Shown in pieces: positions 9,201 to 19,567 of a stretch of 64,000 nucleotides of DNA; within the stretch, counting starts at the first letter, position 1, and the number at the start of each line of letters is the position of its first letter. The notes beneath the pieces are model-generated. The model saw only the letters and a list, made by a program, of their open reading frames with translations, was not told where the DNA came from and searched no databases. Where the stretch lies: contig JAGXSU010000026.1 of NCBI GenBank assembly GCA_018333785.1, positions 1 to 64,000 on the forward strand, given 5' to 3'. The translations under genes and the position numbers were made by a program. The DNA comes from Methylomicrobium sp. GTDB taxonomy: Bacteria > Pseudomonadota > Gammaproteobacteria > Methylococcales > Methylomonadaceae.

Positions 9201-10751
9201 GTGATTCGCCCCAAAATTCTGCTGCGTTTAATACACATCAACTGGGTACTTGTGTACCACGGTCTGGATGAAATTGTTCTTAAAACCCATTTGTTTCGTC
9301 CAATTCGTTATTTGGTTTATTTATCGCCTGCTTACTGGACGGGGCGACACAATGAACCACGGGGTGTCAGAATTCGAAAAACCCTGGAGGAACTGGGCCC
9401 CATTTACGTTAAATTCGGTCAGGCTCTGTCCACCCGCAAGGATTTATTGCCGGATGACATAGCCGATGAACTGGTCAAATTACAGGACCGGGTACCGCCT
9501 TTTTCCAGTGCCGTTGCCCGGACCATCATAGAAAAAGAGCTAGGCGCCACAATTAGCGAAACCTTTGCCGAGTTTGACGATAAACCTTTGGCTTCCGCAT
9601 CGGTCGCACAAGTCCATACCGCCGTATTACCCGACGGCAGAAAAGTCATCGTCAAAGTACTGAGACCCGATATCGAAAAACGTATACAGTCGGATGTAGG
9701 CTTATTATCAGAACTGGCCCGATTTGCTGAAAGGTTCTGGAAAGACGCCCGGCGCTTGAGACCTTTGGAAGTCGTTGCCGAATTTGAAAAAACCACGCTG
9801 GATGAACTCGACCTGGTCAGAGAAGCCGCCAATGCCGCCAAACTGCGCAGAAATTTCGAAAACTCCGAACTCATTTATGTGCCGGAAGTTTACTGGCCAT
9901 TGACCCGCCAGAAAGTCATGGTCATGGAGCGCATACACGGCATTCCTGTTGGCGATATCGAACAGTTACGCGCAGGTAATGCGGATTTCAAATTACTGGC
10001 TGAACGCGGCGTAGAGATTTTTTTCACGCAAGTTTTCAGAGATAACTTTTTTCACGCGGACATGCATCCGGGCAATATTTTTGTCGAATTACCCGCTAAA
10101 TATCTGGCTGTAGATTTCGGTATCGTCGGCACATTATCGCCATCTGATCAACGCTATCTGGCTGAAAACTTTTTAGCTTTTTTCAACCGCGATTACCACA
10201 GAGTCGCGCAAATGCATGTTGAATCGGGCTGGGTACCGGGTTCAACGCGTGTTGAAGAATTTGAATCGGCAATACGCAGTGTGTGTGAGCCGATTTTTGA
10301 AAAGCCTTTGAAAGACATATCCTTTGGTCATCTGCTGCTAAGGCTATTCCAGACTGCGCGGCGTTTTGACATGCATGTTCAGCCTCAGCTGGTGCTGTTG
10401 CAGAAAACCCTGCTGAATATTGAAGGTCTGGGACGGCAGCTTTATCCTGAACTGGACTTGTGGCAAACCGCAAAACCTTTTTTGGAGAAATGGTTTCATG
10501 AACGCTTGGGTCCACAAGCTAAAATCAAAAAAGTGCTGCAACAGTTTCCTGAGCTGGCCGAAAAATTCCCCGAAATTCCGATGCTGGTTTTTAAAGCACT
10601 GGACGATGCGTCCCATGCTCACGAACAAATGACTCGTCAAAATTATGAAATGCACGAGCTACGCAAACAAATCGAAAAAAATCATAACGGCCTGATGACG
10701 GCGATTATTATCAGCGCGGCGATGGTGAGCGTAGCGCTATTAATGGCTTAA
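9201..10751 (+). CDS. ubiB: Ubiquinone biosynthesis kinase-like protein UbiB
   Basis: Atypical ADCK/UbiB-family protein needed for coenzyme Q synthesis; it has ATPase activity in characterised members and probably helps extract lipid intermediates. The GTG start is preceded by AAGG. The 516 residues include the KxGQ motif in [16 protein letters not shown], the alanine-rich loop [10 protein letters not shown], the catalytic-loop region [13 protein letters not shown] and the DFG-like VDFGIVG. A C-terminal hydrophobic anchor (about 495-516) is visible. It follows ubiJ by 102 bp. Confidence 0.97.
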   Translation: MIRPKILLRLIHINWVLVYHGLDEIVLKTHLFRPIRYLVYLSPAYWTGRHNEPRGVRIRKTLEELGPIYVKFGQALSTRKDLLPDDIADELVKLQDRVPPFSSAVARTIIEKELGATISETFAEFDDKPLASASVAQVHTAVLPDGRKVIVKVLRPDIEKRIQSDVGLLSELARFAERFWKDARRLRPLEVVAEFEKTTLDELDLVREAANAAKLRRNFENSELIYVPEVYWPLTRQKVMVMERIHGIPVGDIEQLRAGNADFKLLAERGVEIFFTQVFRDNFFHADMHPGNIFVELPAKYLAVDFGIVGTLSPSDQRYLAENFLAFFNRDYHRVAQMHVESGWVPGSTRVEEFESAIRSVCEPIFEKPLKDISFGHLLLRLFQTARRFDMHVQPQLVLLQKTLLNIEGLGRQLYPELDLWQTAKPFLEKWFHERLGPQAKIKKVLQQFPELAEKFPEIPMLVFKALDDASHAHEQMTRQNYEMHELRKQIEKNHNGLMTAIIISAAMVSVALLMA

Positions 10752-10776
10752 AAACGCCTGATTGGATTGAATCGCA

Positions 10777-10804
10777 GGTTGGTTTGGCGACAAACCAAGC
10801 CAAC
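10777..10804. repeat. Short GTTGG/CCAAC hairpin repeat, copy 1
   Basis: Inverted repeat GGTTGGTTTG with CAAACCAAGCC around a GCGA loop, just after the ubiB stop. It resembles hairpins at 39.7, 42.0, 46.4 and 53.4 kb. It may act as a terminator or mRNA stabiliser. The rest of the 314-bp space to pgk holds only the pgk promoter region. Confidence 0.55.
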
Positions 10805-10979
10805 TTTCACAGCCCTACTTACAGCATCGTTACGAATTTAAAGCCTAGCAAGTGCCGGATTTAAATCAGGCTATTTTCGCGTTACTTAGTTGAATGGACA
10901 TCTACACCGACATTCCCGCAAAGCTTACGACTCTCCTTCTTCTCCAAACTGGGATTAGCTGAAATTACACCGCGCTGCG

Positions 10980-11008
10980 TTAGGTTAATGCGGAGAATCC
11001 AGTATAAT
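10980..11008 (+). promoter_or_regulatory. Candidate promoter of pgk
   Basis: A perfect TATAAT at 11003-11008, with TTAGGT 17 bp upstream as a weak -35 element. The -10 lies 57 bp before the chosen pgk start, which supports the shorter gene start. Confidence 0.5.
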
Positions 11009-11065
11009 TCCCACAGAATTATTAACGATCAACTAACCACTCACACACTCTACGGGAGCATTTAT

Positions 11066-12238
11066 ATGTCGATAAAAAAAATGGTCGATCTGGATTTAGC
11101 CGGAAAACGCGTACTGATCCGAGAAGACCTGAACGTGCCTGTCAAAAACGGTAAAGTGACCAGCGACATTCGCATTCAAGCCAGCTTGCCTACCATCAAA
11201 TATGCGTTGGAAGCGGGCGCTGCGGTCATTTTGATGTCTCACCTGGGCCGACCTGAAGAAGGCGTTTACAGCGAAGAAGCCTCAATGAAACCGGTAGCCG
11301 AACATATTGCCGGATTACTAGGCAAACCTGTTCGTCTGGAAAAAGACTGGATCGACGGCATCAGCATTGAACCGGGTGAAGTTGTTTTATGTGAAAACGT
11401 CAGATTCAACAAAGGCGAAGGTAAAAACAACGAAGAACTGGGCAAAAAAATGGCTGCGCTTTGCGATATTTTTGTCATGGACGCTTTCGGTACCGCGCAT
11501 CGCGCTCAGGCATCGACTCACAGCGTCGCTCAATACGCTAAAGTGGCCTGCGCGGGTCCCTTGCTCGCCAGTGAACTGGACGCACTGGGCAAAGCCCTGG
11601 AAAATCCTGTCAGACCGTTGGTTGCCATCGTTGGCGGCTCCAAAGTCTCTACCAAACTCACGGTGCTTGAATCATTATCCAGCAAAGTTGATCAACTGAT
11701 CGTCGGCGGCGGCATTGCCAATACGTTTATCGCGGCGGCAGGCTATCCGGTGGGTAAATCACTGTACGAACCCGATCTGGTCGAAGAAGCCAAACGCCTG
11801 ATGGCAGAAGCCAAAAAGAACGGCGGCGAAATTCCGGTGCCGGTTGACGTGGTTTGCGCCAAAGAATTTTCAGAATCGGCTGAAGCCACTGTCAAGAAAG
11901 TGGCTGACGTTGAAGCCGATGATTTGATCATGGACATTGGACCTGAAACGGCGGCTATCTATGCGAAAATTTTAAAAACCGCAGGATCTATCGTTTGGAA
12001 CGGCCCTGTAGGTGTTTTCGAATTTGATCAATTCGGCAACGGAACTCAGGAAATGGCTAAAGCCATTGCCGAAAGCAGTGCATTTTCCATTGCCGGTGGC
12101 GGCGACACATTAGCCGCCATAGACAAGTACGGCATAGAGTCAGAAGTATCGTATTGCTCTACCGGCGGAGGTGCTTTCCTTGAATTTCTTGAAGGTAAAG
12201 AACTTCCAGCCGTTGCAATCCTGGCTCAACGCGCTTAG
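11066..12238 (+). CDS. pgk: Phosphoglycerate kinase
   Basis: Interconverts 1,3-bisphosphoglycerate plus ADP and 3-phosphoglycerate plus ATP in glycolysis and gluconeogenesis; in methanotrophs it serves carbon from the RuMP cycle. The start is ATG 11066 ([20 protein letters not shown]), preceded by GGGAG; the in-frame ATG at 10988 would add 26 residues that overlap the -10 box. This gives 390 residues. Substrate loop [24 protein letters not shown] and the nucleotide-site [13 protein letters not shown] are all present. It stands alone, without gap or fba next to it. Confidence 0.98.
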   Translation: MSIKKMVDLDLAGKRVLIREDLNVPVKNGKVTSDIRIQASLPTIKYALEAGAAVILMSHLGRPEEGVYSEEASMKPVAEHIAGLLGKPVRLEKDWIDGISIEPGEVVLCENVRFNKGEGKNNEELGKKMAALCDIFVMDAFGTAHRAQASTHSVAQYAKVACAGPLLASELDALGKALENPVRPLVAIVGGSKVSTKLTVLESLSSKVDQLIVGGGIANTFIAAAGYPVGKSLYEPDLVEEAKRLMAEAKKNGGEIPVPVDVVCAKEFSESAEATVKKVADVEADDLIMDIGPETAAIYAKILKTAGSIVWNGPVGVFEFDQFGNGTQEMAKAIAESSAFSIAGGGDTLAAIDKYGIESEVSYCSTGGGAFLEFLEGKELPAVAILAQRA

Positions 12239-12253
12239 GCAATCGGCAACCTT

Positions 12254-12284
12254 AACGATCCTGGCATCGAACGCCAGGATCGTT
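12254..12284 (+). terminator. Hairpin terminator after pgk
   Basis: Perfect 12-bp stem AACGATCCTGGC with GCCAGGATCGTT and a 7-base loop, starting 15 bp after the pgk stop. Only three T follow, so it may depend on Rho or act as a 3' stabiliser. Confidence 0.7.
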
Positions 12285-12583
12285 TCCGCAATCCAGCTCT
12301 CTGTACAAAAATATCTTGATTTCCTTGACACCTGTAATCCGGCAATAGGCCTGATTCGAGAGTAACGCAAACTATCGCTATGCGAATTTCCCGAACTACC
12401 CATTTCAGGATTATTGAGCACTTTTCCCTGTCTGGCGATATACTGCACTTAAAGTAGGTCTATACGATGAGCCAATAGTCAAATCACATTCCTGACGAAG
12501 GTATTGCTCATGATGAAAACACTTTTAACCCCGTCTTCTAACAATTTGACTTAACTGAATATTCTCATCCTAAGGTAAGAGTT
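12285..12583. other. Intergenic stretch with no recognised gene
   Basis: Between the pgk hairpin and the rpoZ promoter. The open frames here are short, run antisense to pgk, or lack ribosome-binding sites. I see no RNA gene or repeat family member. Confidence 0.6.
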
Positions 12584-12611
12584 TTGCCTATTCAATACTC
12601 TCTTATATAAT
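12584..12611 (+). promoter_or_regulatory. Candidate sigma-70 promoter of rpoZ-spoT
   Basis: TTGCCT at 12584-12589 and a perfect TATAAT at 12606-12611, spaced by 16 bp. The leader to rpoZ is about 90 bp. Confidence 0.65.
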
Positions 12612-12703
12612 GAAAATATCCTGTCAACCAAATTGATTTCAGGATCCTTATTCACACATCCCGATTGCTACATGCATCGATTAATCCAGTTATAGGTTAT
12701 TAA

Positions 12704-12943
12704 ATGGCTAGAGTTACCGTAGAAGATTGTTTAAAACATGTAGAAAACCGTTTCAAGTTAGTTCTTCTTGCCAGCAAGCGTGCGCGCCAGCTTAGCTGGG
12801 GGGCTGAAGAATTCATCCCTCGCGGCAAGGACAAAGACACCGTTCTCGCACTCAGAGAAATCGCTGCCGGGCATGTTTCCGATAGCAATATCAATCAGCT
12901 TCACCGCGCAGAAGATAGCTCCGACAATTACAACCAATTTTAA
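12704..12943 (+). CDS. rpoZ: RNA polymerase omega subunit
   Basis: Small subunit that assists beta-prime folding and forms one ppGpp site in proteobacteria. The protein has 79 residues, slightly shorter than E. coli (91). The sequence [20 protein letters not shown] and the SKRARQL motif are diagnostic. It is followed 11 bp later by spoT, the usual rpoZ-spoT order that pairs a ppGpp-binding subunit with the ppGpp enzyme. Confidence 0.97.
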   Translation: MARVTVEDCLKHVENRFKLVLLASKRARQLSWGAEEFIPRGKDKDTVLALREIAAGHVSDSNINQLHRAEDSSDNYNQF

Positions 12944-12954
12944 GAGCCCCTATC

Positions 12955-15123
12955 ATGCTGGATGTAGCCAATACCATTGAACTAGAACGTCCGCAGGATA
13001 AACTGCTGCGTCGTTTGTGCTCAATTTTGGAAAGCTACATGGATCAGGCCCAAATTGATGATATCGTTCGGGCTTATCATTTCGGAGCGGAAGCCCATAC
13101 CGGACAATTCCGCAAAAGTGGCGAAGCCTATATTTGCCATCCGGTATCAGTGGCGATTTACCTGGCCGAAATGCGCATGGACGCCAAAGGTATTATGGCC
13201 GCGCTGTTACATGACGTATTGGAAGATACGTCAGTGACAAAAAAAGACTTGGGCCATTTGTTCAGTACTGAAGTGGCTGAACTGGTTGATGGCGTCACCA
13301 AATTAAGCAAGATTGACAGCCATTCAAGAGCAGAAGCACAAGCGGAAAATGTCCGGAAAATGTTTCTGGCGATGACCAAGGACCTCAGAGTCATCATGGT
13401 CAAACTGGCCGATCGTTTGCACAACATGCAAACACTTGGCGTAATGCCACCTGAAAAAAAACGCCGTATAGCCCGCGAAACACTGGACATCTATGCGCCC
13501 CTCGCGAACCGCTTGGGTATGAATCAAATCAAACATCAGCTGGAATCGCTGGGATTTAAAGCGCTCTATCCGGGCCGGCAGCTGATTCTTAAAAATGCGG
13601 TCAAAAAAGCCCGCGGTAATCGGCGGGAAATAGTAGAGACGATTGAAAATTCGATTAAAAACAGGCTGCAGCAAGCCGGCCTGACCTGCGAAGTGGTGGG
13701 CAGGGAAAAAAATCTGTACAGCATTTATCAAAAGATGCTGACCAAAAAGATTTCGTTTAACGATGTTTTCGACGTTTACGCTTTCAGAATTCTGTCGGAT
13801 CAGGTCGACACCTGCTACCGGGTATTAGGTGTTGTCCATAATCTTTACAAACCGGTACCCGGCAGATTTAAAGACTATATCGCCTTGTCCAAAGCCAACG
13901 GCTACCAATCACTGCATACCATATTAATCGGTCCTTACGGCGTTCCCATCGAAATTCAAATCAGAACGCAGGAGATGCACCGAATGTCCGAGTCAGGCAT
14001 AGCCGCGCACTGGCTCTACAAAACCGATAACGAAAAAACCGAACACGCCCAGATGCGGGCTAATGAATGGTTGAGAGAACTGCTGGAAATTCATAAATCA
14101 GCTGGAGACTCGATGGAGTTCATCGATAATCTCAAGATAGATTTATACCCGCAAGAAGTCTTTGTTTTTACCCCGCAAGGCGGCATCATCAAACTGCCCC
14201 GAGGCGCGACCATTGTTGACTTTGCTTATGCCGTTCATACCGACATTGGTAACTCCTGCGTATCCGCGCGTATCGATAAACAACTGGTGCCACTGCAAAC
14301 TCAGCTGGAAAACGGCGTTACTGTCGAAGTGATCACGGCATCCTGGGCCAGACCCAATCCATTGTGGCTAAATTATGTCGTTACCGCCAAAGCACGCAGC
14401 AGTATTCGCGCGTATCTTAAACACTTTAAACAGCAGGAAGCCATCAGTCTGGGCCGCCGATTACTCGAAAAAGAATTGCAGGGAATGAATCTGCAATTGG
14501 AAACCATATCTCAAGAACGCATTTTTACGTTATTGGACGTACTCGCCTCCCCCTCATTGGATGCCTTGCTGGAAGACATCGGACTGGGCAATAAAATGCC
14601 CTTTCTAGTCGCTAAACGGCTCAGTCAGGATGATATTTATGCAGCCATTAAACTGGAAGATAACGAAAAGGGCGTTGATACACCACTGATCATTAAAGGG
14701 ACCGAAGGCATGGTGGTCACGCTTGCCAAGTGTTGCAGACCAATTCCGGGCGACTCGATTGTAGGTTTTTTCAATCCGGGCCGGGGCATCGTTGTCCATC
14801 ACCATGAATGCCGAAATAGTAACGATATTCGCAAAAAACAAACCAGCTGGCTGGATGTGGAATGGAGCAAGGAAACCACCGGCGAATTTCCTGCAGAAAT
14901 CCGCCTAGAACTCTTGAATCAGAGGGGCACGCTGGCAAACGTTGCCGCGACCATTTCCGAAATGGATTCCAACATTGAAAATGTTACTGTCGTTGACCAG
15001 GATGACCGGGTCTCGGTCGATTTGATTACCCTGACGGTCAGGGACAGGGTGCATCTGGCCAACATCATGCGGCGGTTAAGAAAACTGATGATCGTTTTGA
15101 AGATTACCCGCGTCAAAGCCTGA
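12955..15123 (+). CDS. spoT: Bifunctional (p)ppGpp synthetase/hydrolase SpoT
   Basis: Controls the stringent-response alarmone. The 722 residues contain an HD hydrolase domain with the metal pair His86-Asp87 in LLHDVLEDT, a synthetase domain (about 235-365; YQSLHTILIGPYG and EIQIRTQEMHRMSE), a TGS domain (about 400-465), a Cys-containing region (CCRPIPGDSIVG) and a C-terminal ACT domain (about 650-720). The intact HD motif indicates a hydrolase-competent SpoT rather than RelA. It lies in the rpoZ-spoT-ridA-recG order typical of gammaproteobacteria. Confidence 0.97.
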   Translation: MLDVANTIELERPQDKLLRRLCSILESYMDQAQIDDIVRAYHFGAEAHTGQFRKSGEAYICHPVSVAIYLAEMRMDAKGIMAALLHDVLEDTSVTKKDLGHLFSTEVAELVDGVTKLSKIDSHSRAEAQAENVRKMFLAMTKDLRVIMVKLADRLHNMQTLGVMPPEKKRRIARETLDIYAPLANRLGMNQIKHQLESLGFKALYPGRQLILKNAVKKARGNRREIVETIENSIKNRLQQAGLTCEVVGREKNLYSIYQKMLTKKISFNDVFDVYAFRILSDQVDTCYRVLGVVHNLYKPVPGRFKDYIALSKANGYQSLHTILIGPYGVPIEIQIRTQEMHRMSESGIAAHWLYKTDNEKTEHAQMRANEWLRELLEIHKSAGDSMEFIDNLKIDLYPQEVFVFTPQGGIIKLPRGATIVDFAYAVHTDIGNSCVSARIDKQLVPLQTQLENGVTVEVITASWARPNPLWLNYVVTAKARSSIRAYLKHFKQQEAISLGRRLLEKELQGMNLQLETISQERIFTLLDVLASPSLDALLEDIGLGNKMPFLVAKRLSQDDIYAAIKLEDNEKGVDTPLIIKGTEGMVVTLAKCCRPIPGDSIVGFFNPGRGIVVHHHECRNSNDIRKKQTSWLDVEWSKETTGEFPAEIRLELLNQRGTLANVAATISEMDSNIENVTVVDQDDRVSVDLITLTVRDRVHLANIMRRLRKLMIVLKITRVKA

Positions 15124-15185
15124 ATCTGAAACACTTCAACAATCAACGACGAACCCTTTTTTGTTTACCTGAATAAGCACAGTCC

Positions 15186-15590
15186 ATGAATAAAGAAATC
15201 ATCCATACCCTGGAAGCACCGCAAGCTATCGGCACTTATTCTCAAGCGATAAAAGTCGACAATACCGTTTATCTTTCCGGTCAGATTCCCCTGGTTCCTG
15301 AAACCATGGAAATAATCGAGGGTGATATCAGAGCCCAGATTCATCAGGTCTTCTGTAATCTGCGCGCGGTTGCCCAGGCCGCCAGAGGGGAGCTTTCCGA
15401 CATTGTCAAACTCAATGTTTACTTAACCGATCTTTCCCATTTTCCTATCGTCAATGAAGTGATGGGCGAATATTTTTCAGAGCCCTATCCTGCCCGTGCC
15501 GCTATAGGCGTCGCAGCTCTACCCAAAGGTTCCGGCGTGGAAATGGATGCGATCATGCACCTGCTGCCGCAAGAATACCCTGCCTGCTAA
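15186..15590 (+). CDS. ridA: RidA-family 2-iminobutanoate/2-iminopropanoate deaminase
   Basis: Hydrolyses reactive enamine/imine intermediates released by PLP enzymes, protecting them from damage. The 134 residues form one YjgF/RidA domain. Motifs seen are [26 protein letters not shown], the [12 protein letters not shown] strand, and the arginine that binds the carboxylate in [15 protein letters not shown]. The position between spoT and recG is conserved in many gammaproteobacteria. Confidence 0.95.
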   Translation: MNKEIIHTLEAPQAIGTYSQAIKVDNTVYLSGQIPLVPETMEIIEGDIRAQIHQVFCNLRAVAQAARGELSDIVKLNVYLTDLSHFPIVNEVMGEYFSEPYPARAAIGVAALPKGSGVEMDAIMHLLPQEYPAC

Positions 15591-15611
15591 GCCAAGCCCT
15601 GCCAACTGCCA

Positions 15612-17702
15612 ATGAGTCATGCCGACTCCGCCCAGCGTTCGGTCGTCTCATTGGCGGGCATCGGCGCCAATACGGCCGGCAGGCTCGAAAAACTGGGCAT
15701 TTTTACCCTACAGGATCTGCTTTTCCATTTGCCGCTTCGTTATGAAGACCGAACACGCATCTCGCCTATCGGCTCATTAAAACCCGGGGTCTCGGCGCTA
15801 ATCAAGGGAACAGTGGCATTAACCGATGTGGTCAGCCGGGGCCGTAAAAGTTTGATTGTCAAGCTTGGCGATGGCACAGGCATGCTCAGCCTGCGGTTTT
15901 TTCATTTCAGCGCCGGCCAATTGAAACAGCTGACTCCCGGCACCGTCATCAGTTGCTTTGGTGAGGCGCGATACGGCTATGCCGGTTACGAAATGGTTCA
16001 TCCCGAGTACACCGTCATCAGCTCGGCCGATATTGTGATCACAGAAAGCCGTCTGACTCCGGTTTACCCGTTGACCGAAGGCGTCAGGCAATCAACCTTG
16101 AGAAAAGCCATTAAGCATGCGCTGAGCTTGTGCCAGGAAAATCCGTCATGGTTAACCGACTGGTTACCGCCTTCACTGCTCAAATCCTTCAATTATCCAA
16201 GCTTGATGGAAGCCATTCATACCTTGCATGCGCCTGACGAATCCGTGACGGTCCAAGCCTTGTACAGCGGATCAGTTCCGGCTCTGAAACGTCTGGCTTT
16301 CGAAGAACTGCTCGCTCACCATTTAAGCCTTAGACTGAGCCGACATCAGGCAAGAGCTTGGCAAGCACCGGTATTCAGCCTGGATCCAAGCACCCGGCGA
16401 CACTTTTTCAAGAGCTTGCCGTTCACGCTGACCGGAGCCCAGCAAAGGGTCATCACCGAAATCGAAACCGATTGCAAACAACCACATCCGATGCTGCGGC
16501 TGGTTCAAGGCGATGTAGGCTCGGGAAAGACCATTGTTTCCGCCTATGCGGCTTTACTGGCGCTGACATCCGGCCTTCAAGTCGCAGTGATGGCACCGAC
16601 GGAATTACTGGCTGAACAACACTTTCGCAATTTTACCGGGTGGTTTAAAGGCTTCCAGACCGAAATCGTCTATTTAACCGGCCAAATGCGCGGTAGTGCC
16701 CGAAAATCAGCATTACAAATGATCAACGACGGCAGTGCCGGAATCATCATCGGCACCCATGCCTTGTTTCAGGAACAGGTCAACTTTCATAAGCTGGGTC
16801 TGGTCATTATCGATGAACAACACCGTTTTGGCGTTGATCAACGCATGGCTCTCAGAGACAAATGCGGCCTTGAAAATCAGCGTCCACACCAGCTGGTGAT
16901 GACGGCAACCCCCATTCCAAGAACACTGGCCATGCTCAATTACTCCGATTTGGATATTTCCATCATCGACGAGCTTCCGCCCGGCCGGCAACCGGTAACA
17001 ACCAGCGTTATCCCTGCTGAACGCCGACCTGATGTCATTGCCAGAATCAGCAGTTGGGTGGCACAGAAGCGACAAGCTTATTGGGTTTGCACCTTAATTG
17101 AAGAATCCGAGCTGTTACAATGCGAGGCGGCTGAAAAAACCTATCTGCAATTAAGCGAGGCTCTGCCCGGGATAAAAGTCTCGCTGGTTCATGGCAGAAT
17201 GAAGTCAGCGGACAAGGATGCCGTGATGAAGGCGTTTAAAAACGGCGATTACGATTTACTGGTAGCCACAACGGTGATCGAAGTGGGCGTCGATGTGCCT
17301 AATGCCAGCCTGATGATCATTGAAAACCCCGAACGTTTGGGCCTGTCCCAACTGCATCAGCTCCGGGGTCGCGTGGGCAGAGGGCAAGATGCCAGCTACT
17401 GTGTACTGATGTACCAAGCGCCTCTGTCAGACACGGCAAAACACCGCTTGGGTGTCTTGCGTGACAGTAACGACGGTTTTGTCATTGCCGAGAAAGACCT
17501 TGAATTACGAGGTCCCGGCGAAGTCATGGGCACACGGCAAACCGGGCAAATGCAATTTAAAGTGGTCGATCTGGCAAGAGACACTGATCTGCTGGATAAT
17601 GTGCAACAGATCGCCGATTCATTGATAACTGAAACACCTGAAGCGGTAAGCCCGTTAATCAACCGCTGGCTGGGAAAATCCACACATTACGCAGAGGTCT
17701 AA
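15612..17702 (+). CDS. recG: ATP-dependent DNA helicase RecG
   Basis: Branch-migration helicase that reverses stalled replication forks and processes Holliday junctions. The protein has 696 residues. An N-terminal wedge/OB domain (about 1-240) precedes the two helicase domains. Walker A is GDVGSGKT, Walker B is the RecG-type DEQHRFG, and motif VI contains QLRGRVGRG. The C-terminal TRG region shows GTRQTGQMQFKVVDLARD. It follows ridA by 21 bp and precedes ubiC by 3 bp. Confidence 0.98.
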   Translation: MSHADSAQRSVVSLAGIGANTAGRLEKLGIFTLQDLLFHLPLRYEDRTRISPIGSLKPGVSALIKGTVALTDVVSRGRKSLIVKLGDGTGMLSLRFFHFSAGQLKQLTPGTVISCFGEARYGYAGYEMVHPEYTVISSADIVITESRLTPVYPLTEGVRQSTLRKAIKHALSLCQENPSWLTDWLPPSLLKSFNYPSLMEAIHTLHAPDESVTVQALYSGSVPALKRLAFEELLAHHLSLRLSRHQARAWQAPVFSLDPSTRRHFFKSLPFTLTGAQQRVITEIETDCKQPHPMLRLVQGDVGSGKTIVSAYAALLALTSGLQVAVMAPTELLAEQHFRNFTGWFKGFQTEIVYLTGQMRGSARKSALQMINDGSAGIIIGTHALFQEQVNFHKLGLVIIDEQHRFGVDQRMALRDKCGLENQRPHQLVMTATPIPRTLAMLNYSDLDISIIDELPPGRQPVTTSVIPAERRPDVIARISSWVAQKRQAYWVCTLIEESELLQCEAAEKTYLQLSEALPGIKVSLVHGRMKSADKDAVMKAFKNGDYDLLVATTVIEVGVDVPNASLMIIENPERLGLSQLHQLRGRVGRGQDASYCVLMYQAPLSDTAKHRLGVLRDSNDGFVIAEKDLELRGPGEVMGTRQTGQMQFKVVDLARDTDLLDNVQQIADSLITETPEAVSPLINRWLGKSTHYAEV

Positions 17703-17705
17703 TCG

Positions 17706-18269
17706 TTGCCTACAAAAAGCTTTTTACTTGACCACGAACCGCACTGGATACCGGCCCGTCAAGGCATTCACCCACACCTGCCGGATTCAGCGCAATCCTG
17801 GATTTATGAACCCGGCTCAATCACCCAGCGTTTGCGCAGTTATTATGGCGATGGAGTTAAAGTCGAGATTCTTTTCCTTGAATGGCAAGCGCCTTTTCTC
17901 AGTGAAAGCCGCATGCTCAGAGTGCCTGCTCACCGTTATGCGCTGACCCGCGAAGTCTTGCTGCATGTTCACGGCAAACCACTGATACTGGCCCGTACCC
18001 TTATTCCGGAACGAACACTGAAAGCCGCACGGAAGAATTTGGCACATTTAGGGAATCGTCCATTAGGAGAAGTAATTTTTTCTTATCCCAAACTTCATCG
18101 GCTGGAAATGGATTTCACTGAAGCCGAACCGTCCGTCTGGACCGAGGCGGCAATAGGGACCGCTCAGATTGATCAATCCGTTTGGGGCAGAAGAACCATC
18201 TACAGCATCCGTCACCGGCAAATGCTGATTAACGAATTTTTTATGCCTGACGCGCTGTTGTTACATTAA
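17706..18269 (+). CDS. ubiC: Chorismate lyase UbiC
   Basis: Converts chorismate to 4-hydroxybenzoate and pyruvate, the first committed step of ubiquinone synthesis. The 187-residue frame starts with TTG at 17706, preceded by AGAGG at 17693-17697. The recognisable UbiC pattern includes GSITQRLRSYYGDGVKVEIL, the Arg of YALTREVLL, LGEVIFS and, near the end, WGRRTIYSIRHRQMLINEFFMPD. The gene is 3 bp after recG, so it probably shares its transcript. Confidence 0.92.
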   Translation: MPTKSFLLDHEPHWIPARQGIHPHLPDSAQSWIYEPGSITQRLRSYYGDGVKVEILFLEWQAPFLSESRMLRVPAHRYALTREVLLHVHGKPLILARTLIPERTLKAARKNLAHLGNRPLGEVIFSYPKLHRLEMDFTEAEPSVWTEAAIGTAQIDQSVWGRRTIYSIRHRQMLINEFFMPDALLLH

Positions 18270-18347
18270 ACCAGCAATTCCCAGTTTGATGATAAAAATG
18301 GGAAGGCGTACGGTACGCGCCTTAACCTCCTTTTTTATTGGGTGTAG

Positions 18348-18499
18348 TTCTAGAAGAAAGACCGTCATACCCGCCGGGAAGCGGGTATCCAGTGCCATGG
18401 ATGGCGAGCTTCGAACCCTCCATGGAACCTGGATTTCGGCAATCCATGCCGGAATGACGACCTTCGGTCTTGTGAAACCTGAAACCTTACAAAGTAGAA
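18348..18499. mobile_element. MITE-like element, family 1, copy 1 (with 4-bp target duplication)
   Basis: A 152-bp non-coding element bounded on the right by ACAAAGTAGAA (18489-18499), the inverted copy of the TTCTACTTTGT end at 59272. The left end is shortened (TTCTAGAAG). It is flanked by GTAG on both sides (18344-18347 and 18500-18503), as a target-site duplication would look. The core includes a CCATGGATGGCG segment and GGCAATCCATGCCGGAATGAC, shared with the family 2 elements. Confidence 0.7.
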
Positions 18500-18559
18500 G
18501 TAGGCAGTTGATTAAAAAAACTTTTTTAAAAGGGGTGTTGCAGAGTCTGCCGAAATCGA

Positions 18560-18662
18560 GTGCCACGTATAGCTCGAAGCCCACCCTTCATGGCACAGGA
18601 TGCCCATTTACAGACGGGCAAGAAGGGCTTATGAATTTAGCTGAAGCAGCTTGCTGATCAGA
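18560..18662. repeat. Partial core element with a different right arm
   Basis: Degenerate half-copy of the shared core (CATGGCACAGGATGCCC at about 18589) followed by an arm, 18613-18662, that matches 31386-31436 at most positions (ATTTAGCTGAA, CAGCTTGCT and ATCAG are identical). With the family 1 copy at 18348 it fills the 405-bp space between ubiC and the nuclease gene; no gene is visible there. Confidence 0.55.
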
Positions 18663-18674
18663 AGCCGTTTTCTT

Positions 18675-19550
18675 TCACTCCATCCTGATACTACTGGGGT
18701 GTCTGACCAACATGGAGTAATGATCTTTGCGCCGGTTAATCCAGCCGCGCGCCTCGATCGTTTTTCCTCGTAAACCGGCTAAATCAGAAAACAATCCCAA
18801 CTGCTTGCGCTCTATCCTTAAGTCCACTTGAGGCGTCAAGTTCACATAAACGTATTTTTTGCTCCATCGGATAGACTCGATCTGACCTTGAAGGCGTTGC
18901 CAGCCTCTGTAGTTGGCCCGATTCAGAGCATCTGCAGCCTTTACTTCATATTCCGGCAAACGCCAAATACCCAGACGGCTTTTTTCAGCCTTCTCTTGAG
19001 CGGCAAGCAAAGTATCCAGAAATTCCAAATTGGGCGGGTGGATCACCACGGCAGCAAAGCCCTGCTCAACAAGCTCGGCATTGATATGACGGTGATCATC
19101 GGTAAACACATGCGCCAGCACCCGGTCATAGGCATCATGGGATTCTACATCCATAACCAGGCGAATCCGCTTGTTCAGTAATTGGGCTGTTAACCAGTTT
19201 TTAGCCGCAATGCCTCCGGCCTCGGCTTCTTGATTTCGATGGGCGATTTCCGGCGTATTAATACCCAACAGCCTGACCTTTCGCCCATCGACCAGCAAGA
19301 TCGTATCCCCGTCAAATACTTTGGTGACATGATAAAAGGCAATGCCGGGGCTTATTTCTACCGGTCTAGCCCGCTCTGTTTTTTTATCTGAAAAATGAAC
19401 CTGTCCTTGTTCATCGCGCCATTCATAAATTTCTGCATGTGCCGGACAAGCGGACAGGCTCACTAAAATCAATAAAAGCTTCGCGATCCTGTTTGTATAA
19501 TGTCTTTCGGGCAGTTCTCGAAAGAGGGCAGTACATTTTATATTTATCAT
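18675..19550 (-). CDS. Secreted thermonuclease-family protein with DUF4124 domain
   Basis: The 291 residues begin with a signal peptide (hydrophobic KLLLILVSLSACPAHA, about 24-40). Next comes a DUF4124-type segment, EIYEWRDEQGQVHFSDKK, then a staphylococcal-nuclease fold. The nuclease residues are present: VFDGDTILLVDGRKVRLLGINTPE with Asp, Arg and Glu, and a later DAYDRVLAHVF Arg. It probably cuts nucleic acid in the periplasm or outside the cell. AAGGA precedes the ATG. The start is only 17 bp from the divergent dtd start. Confidence 0.85.
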   Translation of the reverse strand: MINIKCTALFRELPERHYTNRIAKLLLILVSLSACPAHAEIYEWRDEQGQVHFSDKKTERARPVEISPGIAFYHVTKVFDGDTILLVDGRKVRLLGINTPEIAHRNQEAEAGGIAAKNWLTAQLLNKRIRLVMDVESHDAYDRVLAHVFTDDHRHINAELVEQGFAAVVIHPPNLEFLDTLLAAQEKAEKSRLGIWRLPEYEVKAADALNRANYRGWQRLQGQIESIRWSKKYVYVNLTPQVDLRIERKQLGLFSDLAGLRGKTIEARGWINRRKDHYSMLVRHPSSIRME

Positions 19551-19567
19551 TCGTTACACTTCCTTTT

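Noticed and set aside
10988-11065. Longer N-terminus for pgk
   Set aside because: The added 26 residues cover the TATAAT promoter box, and the family starts at the ATG at 11066, which has GGGAG upstream.
12140-12448. 102-codon minus-strand frame after pgk
   Set aside because: It overlaps the pgk 3' end and its hairpin in antisense, has no ribosome-binding site and no recognisable content.
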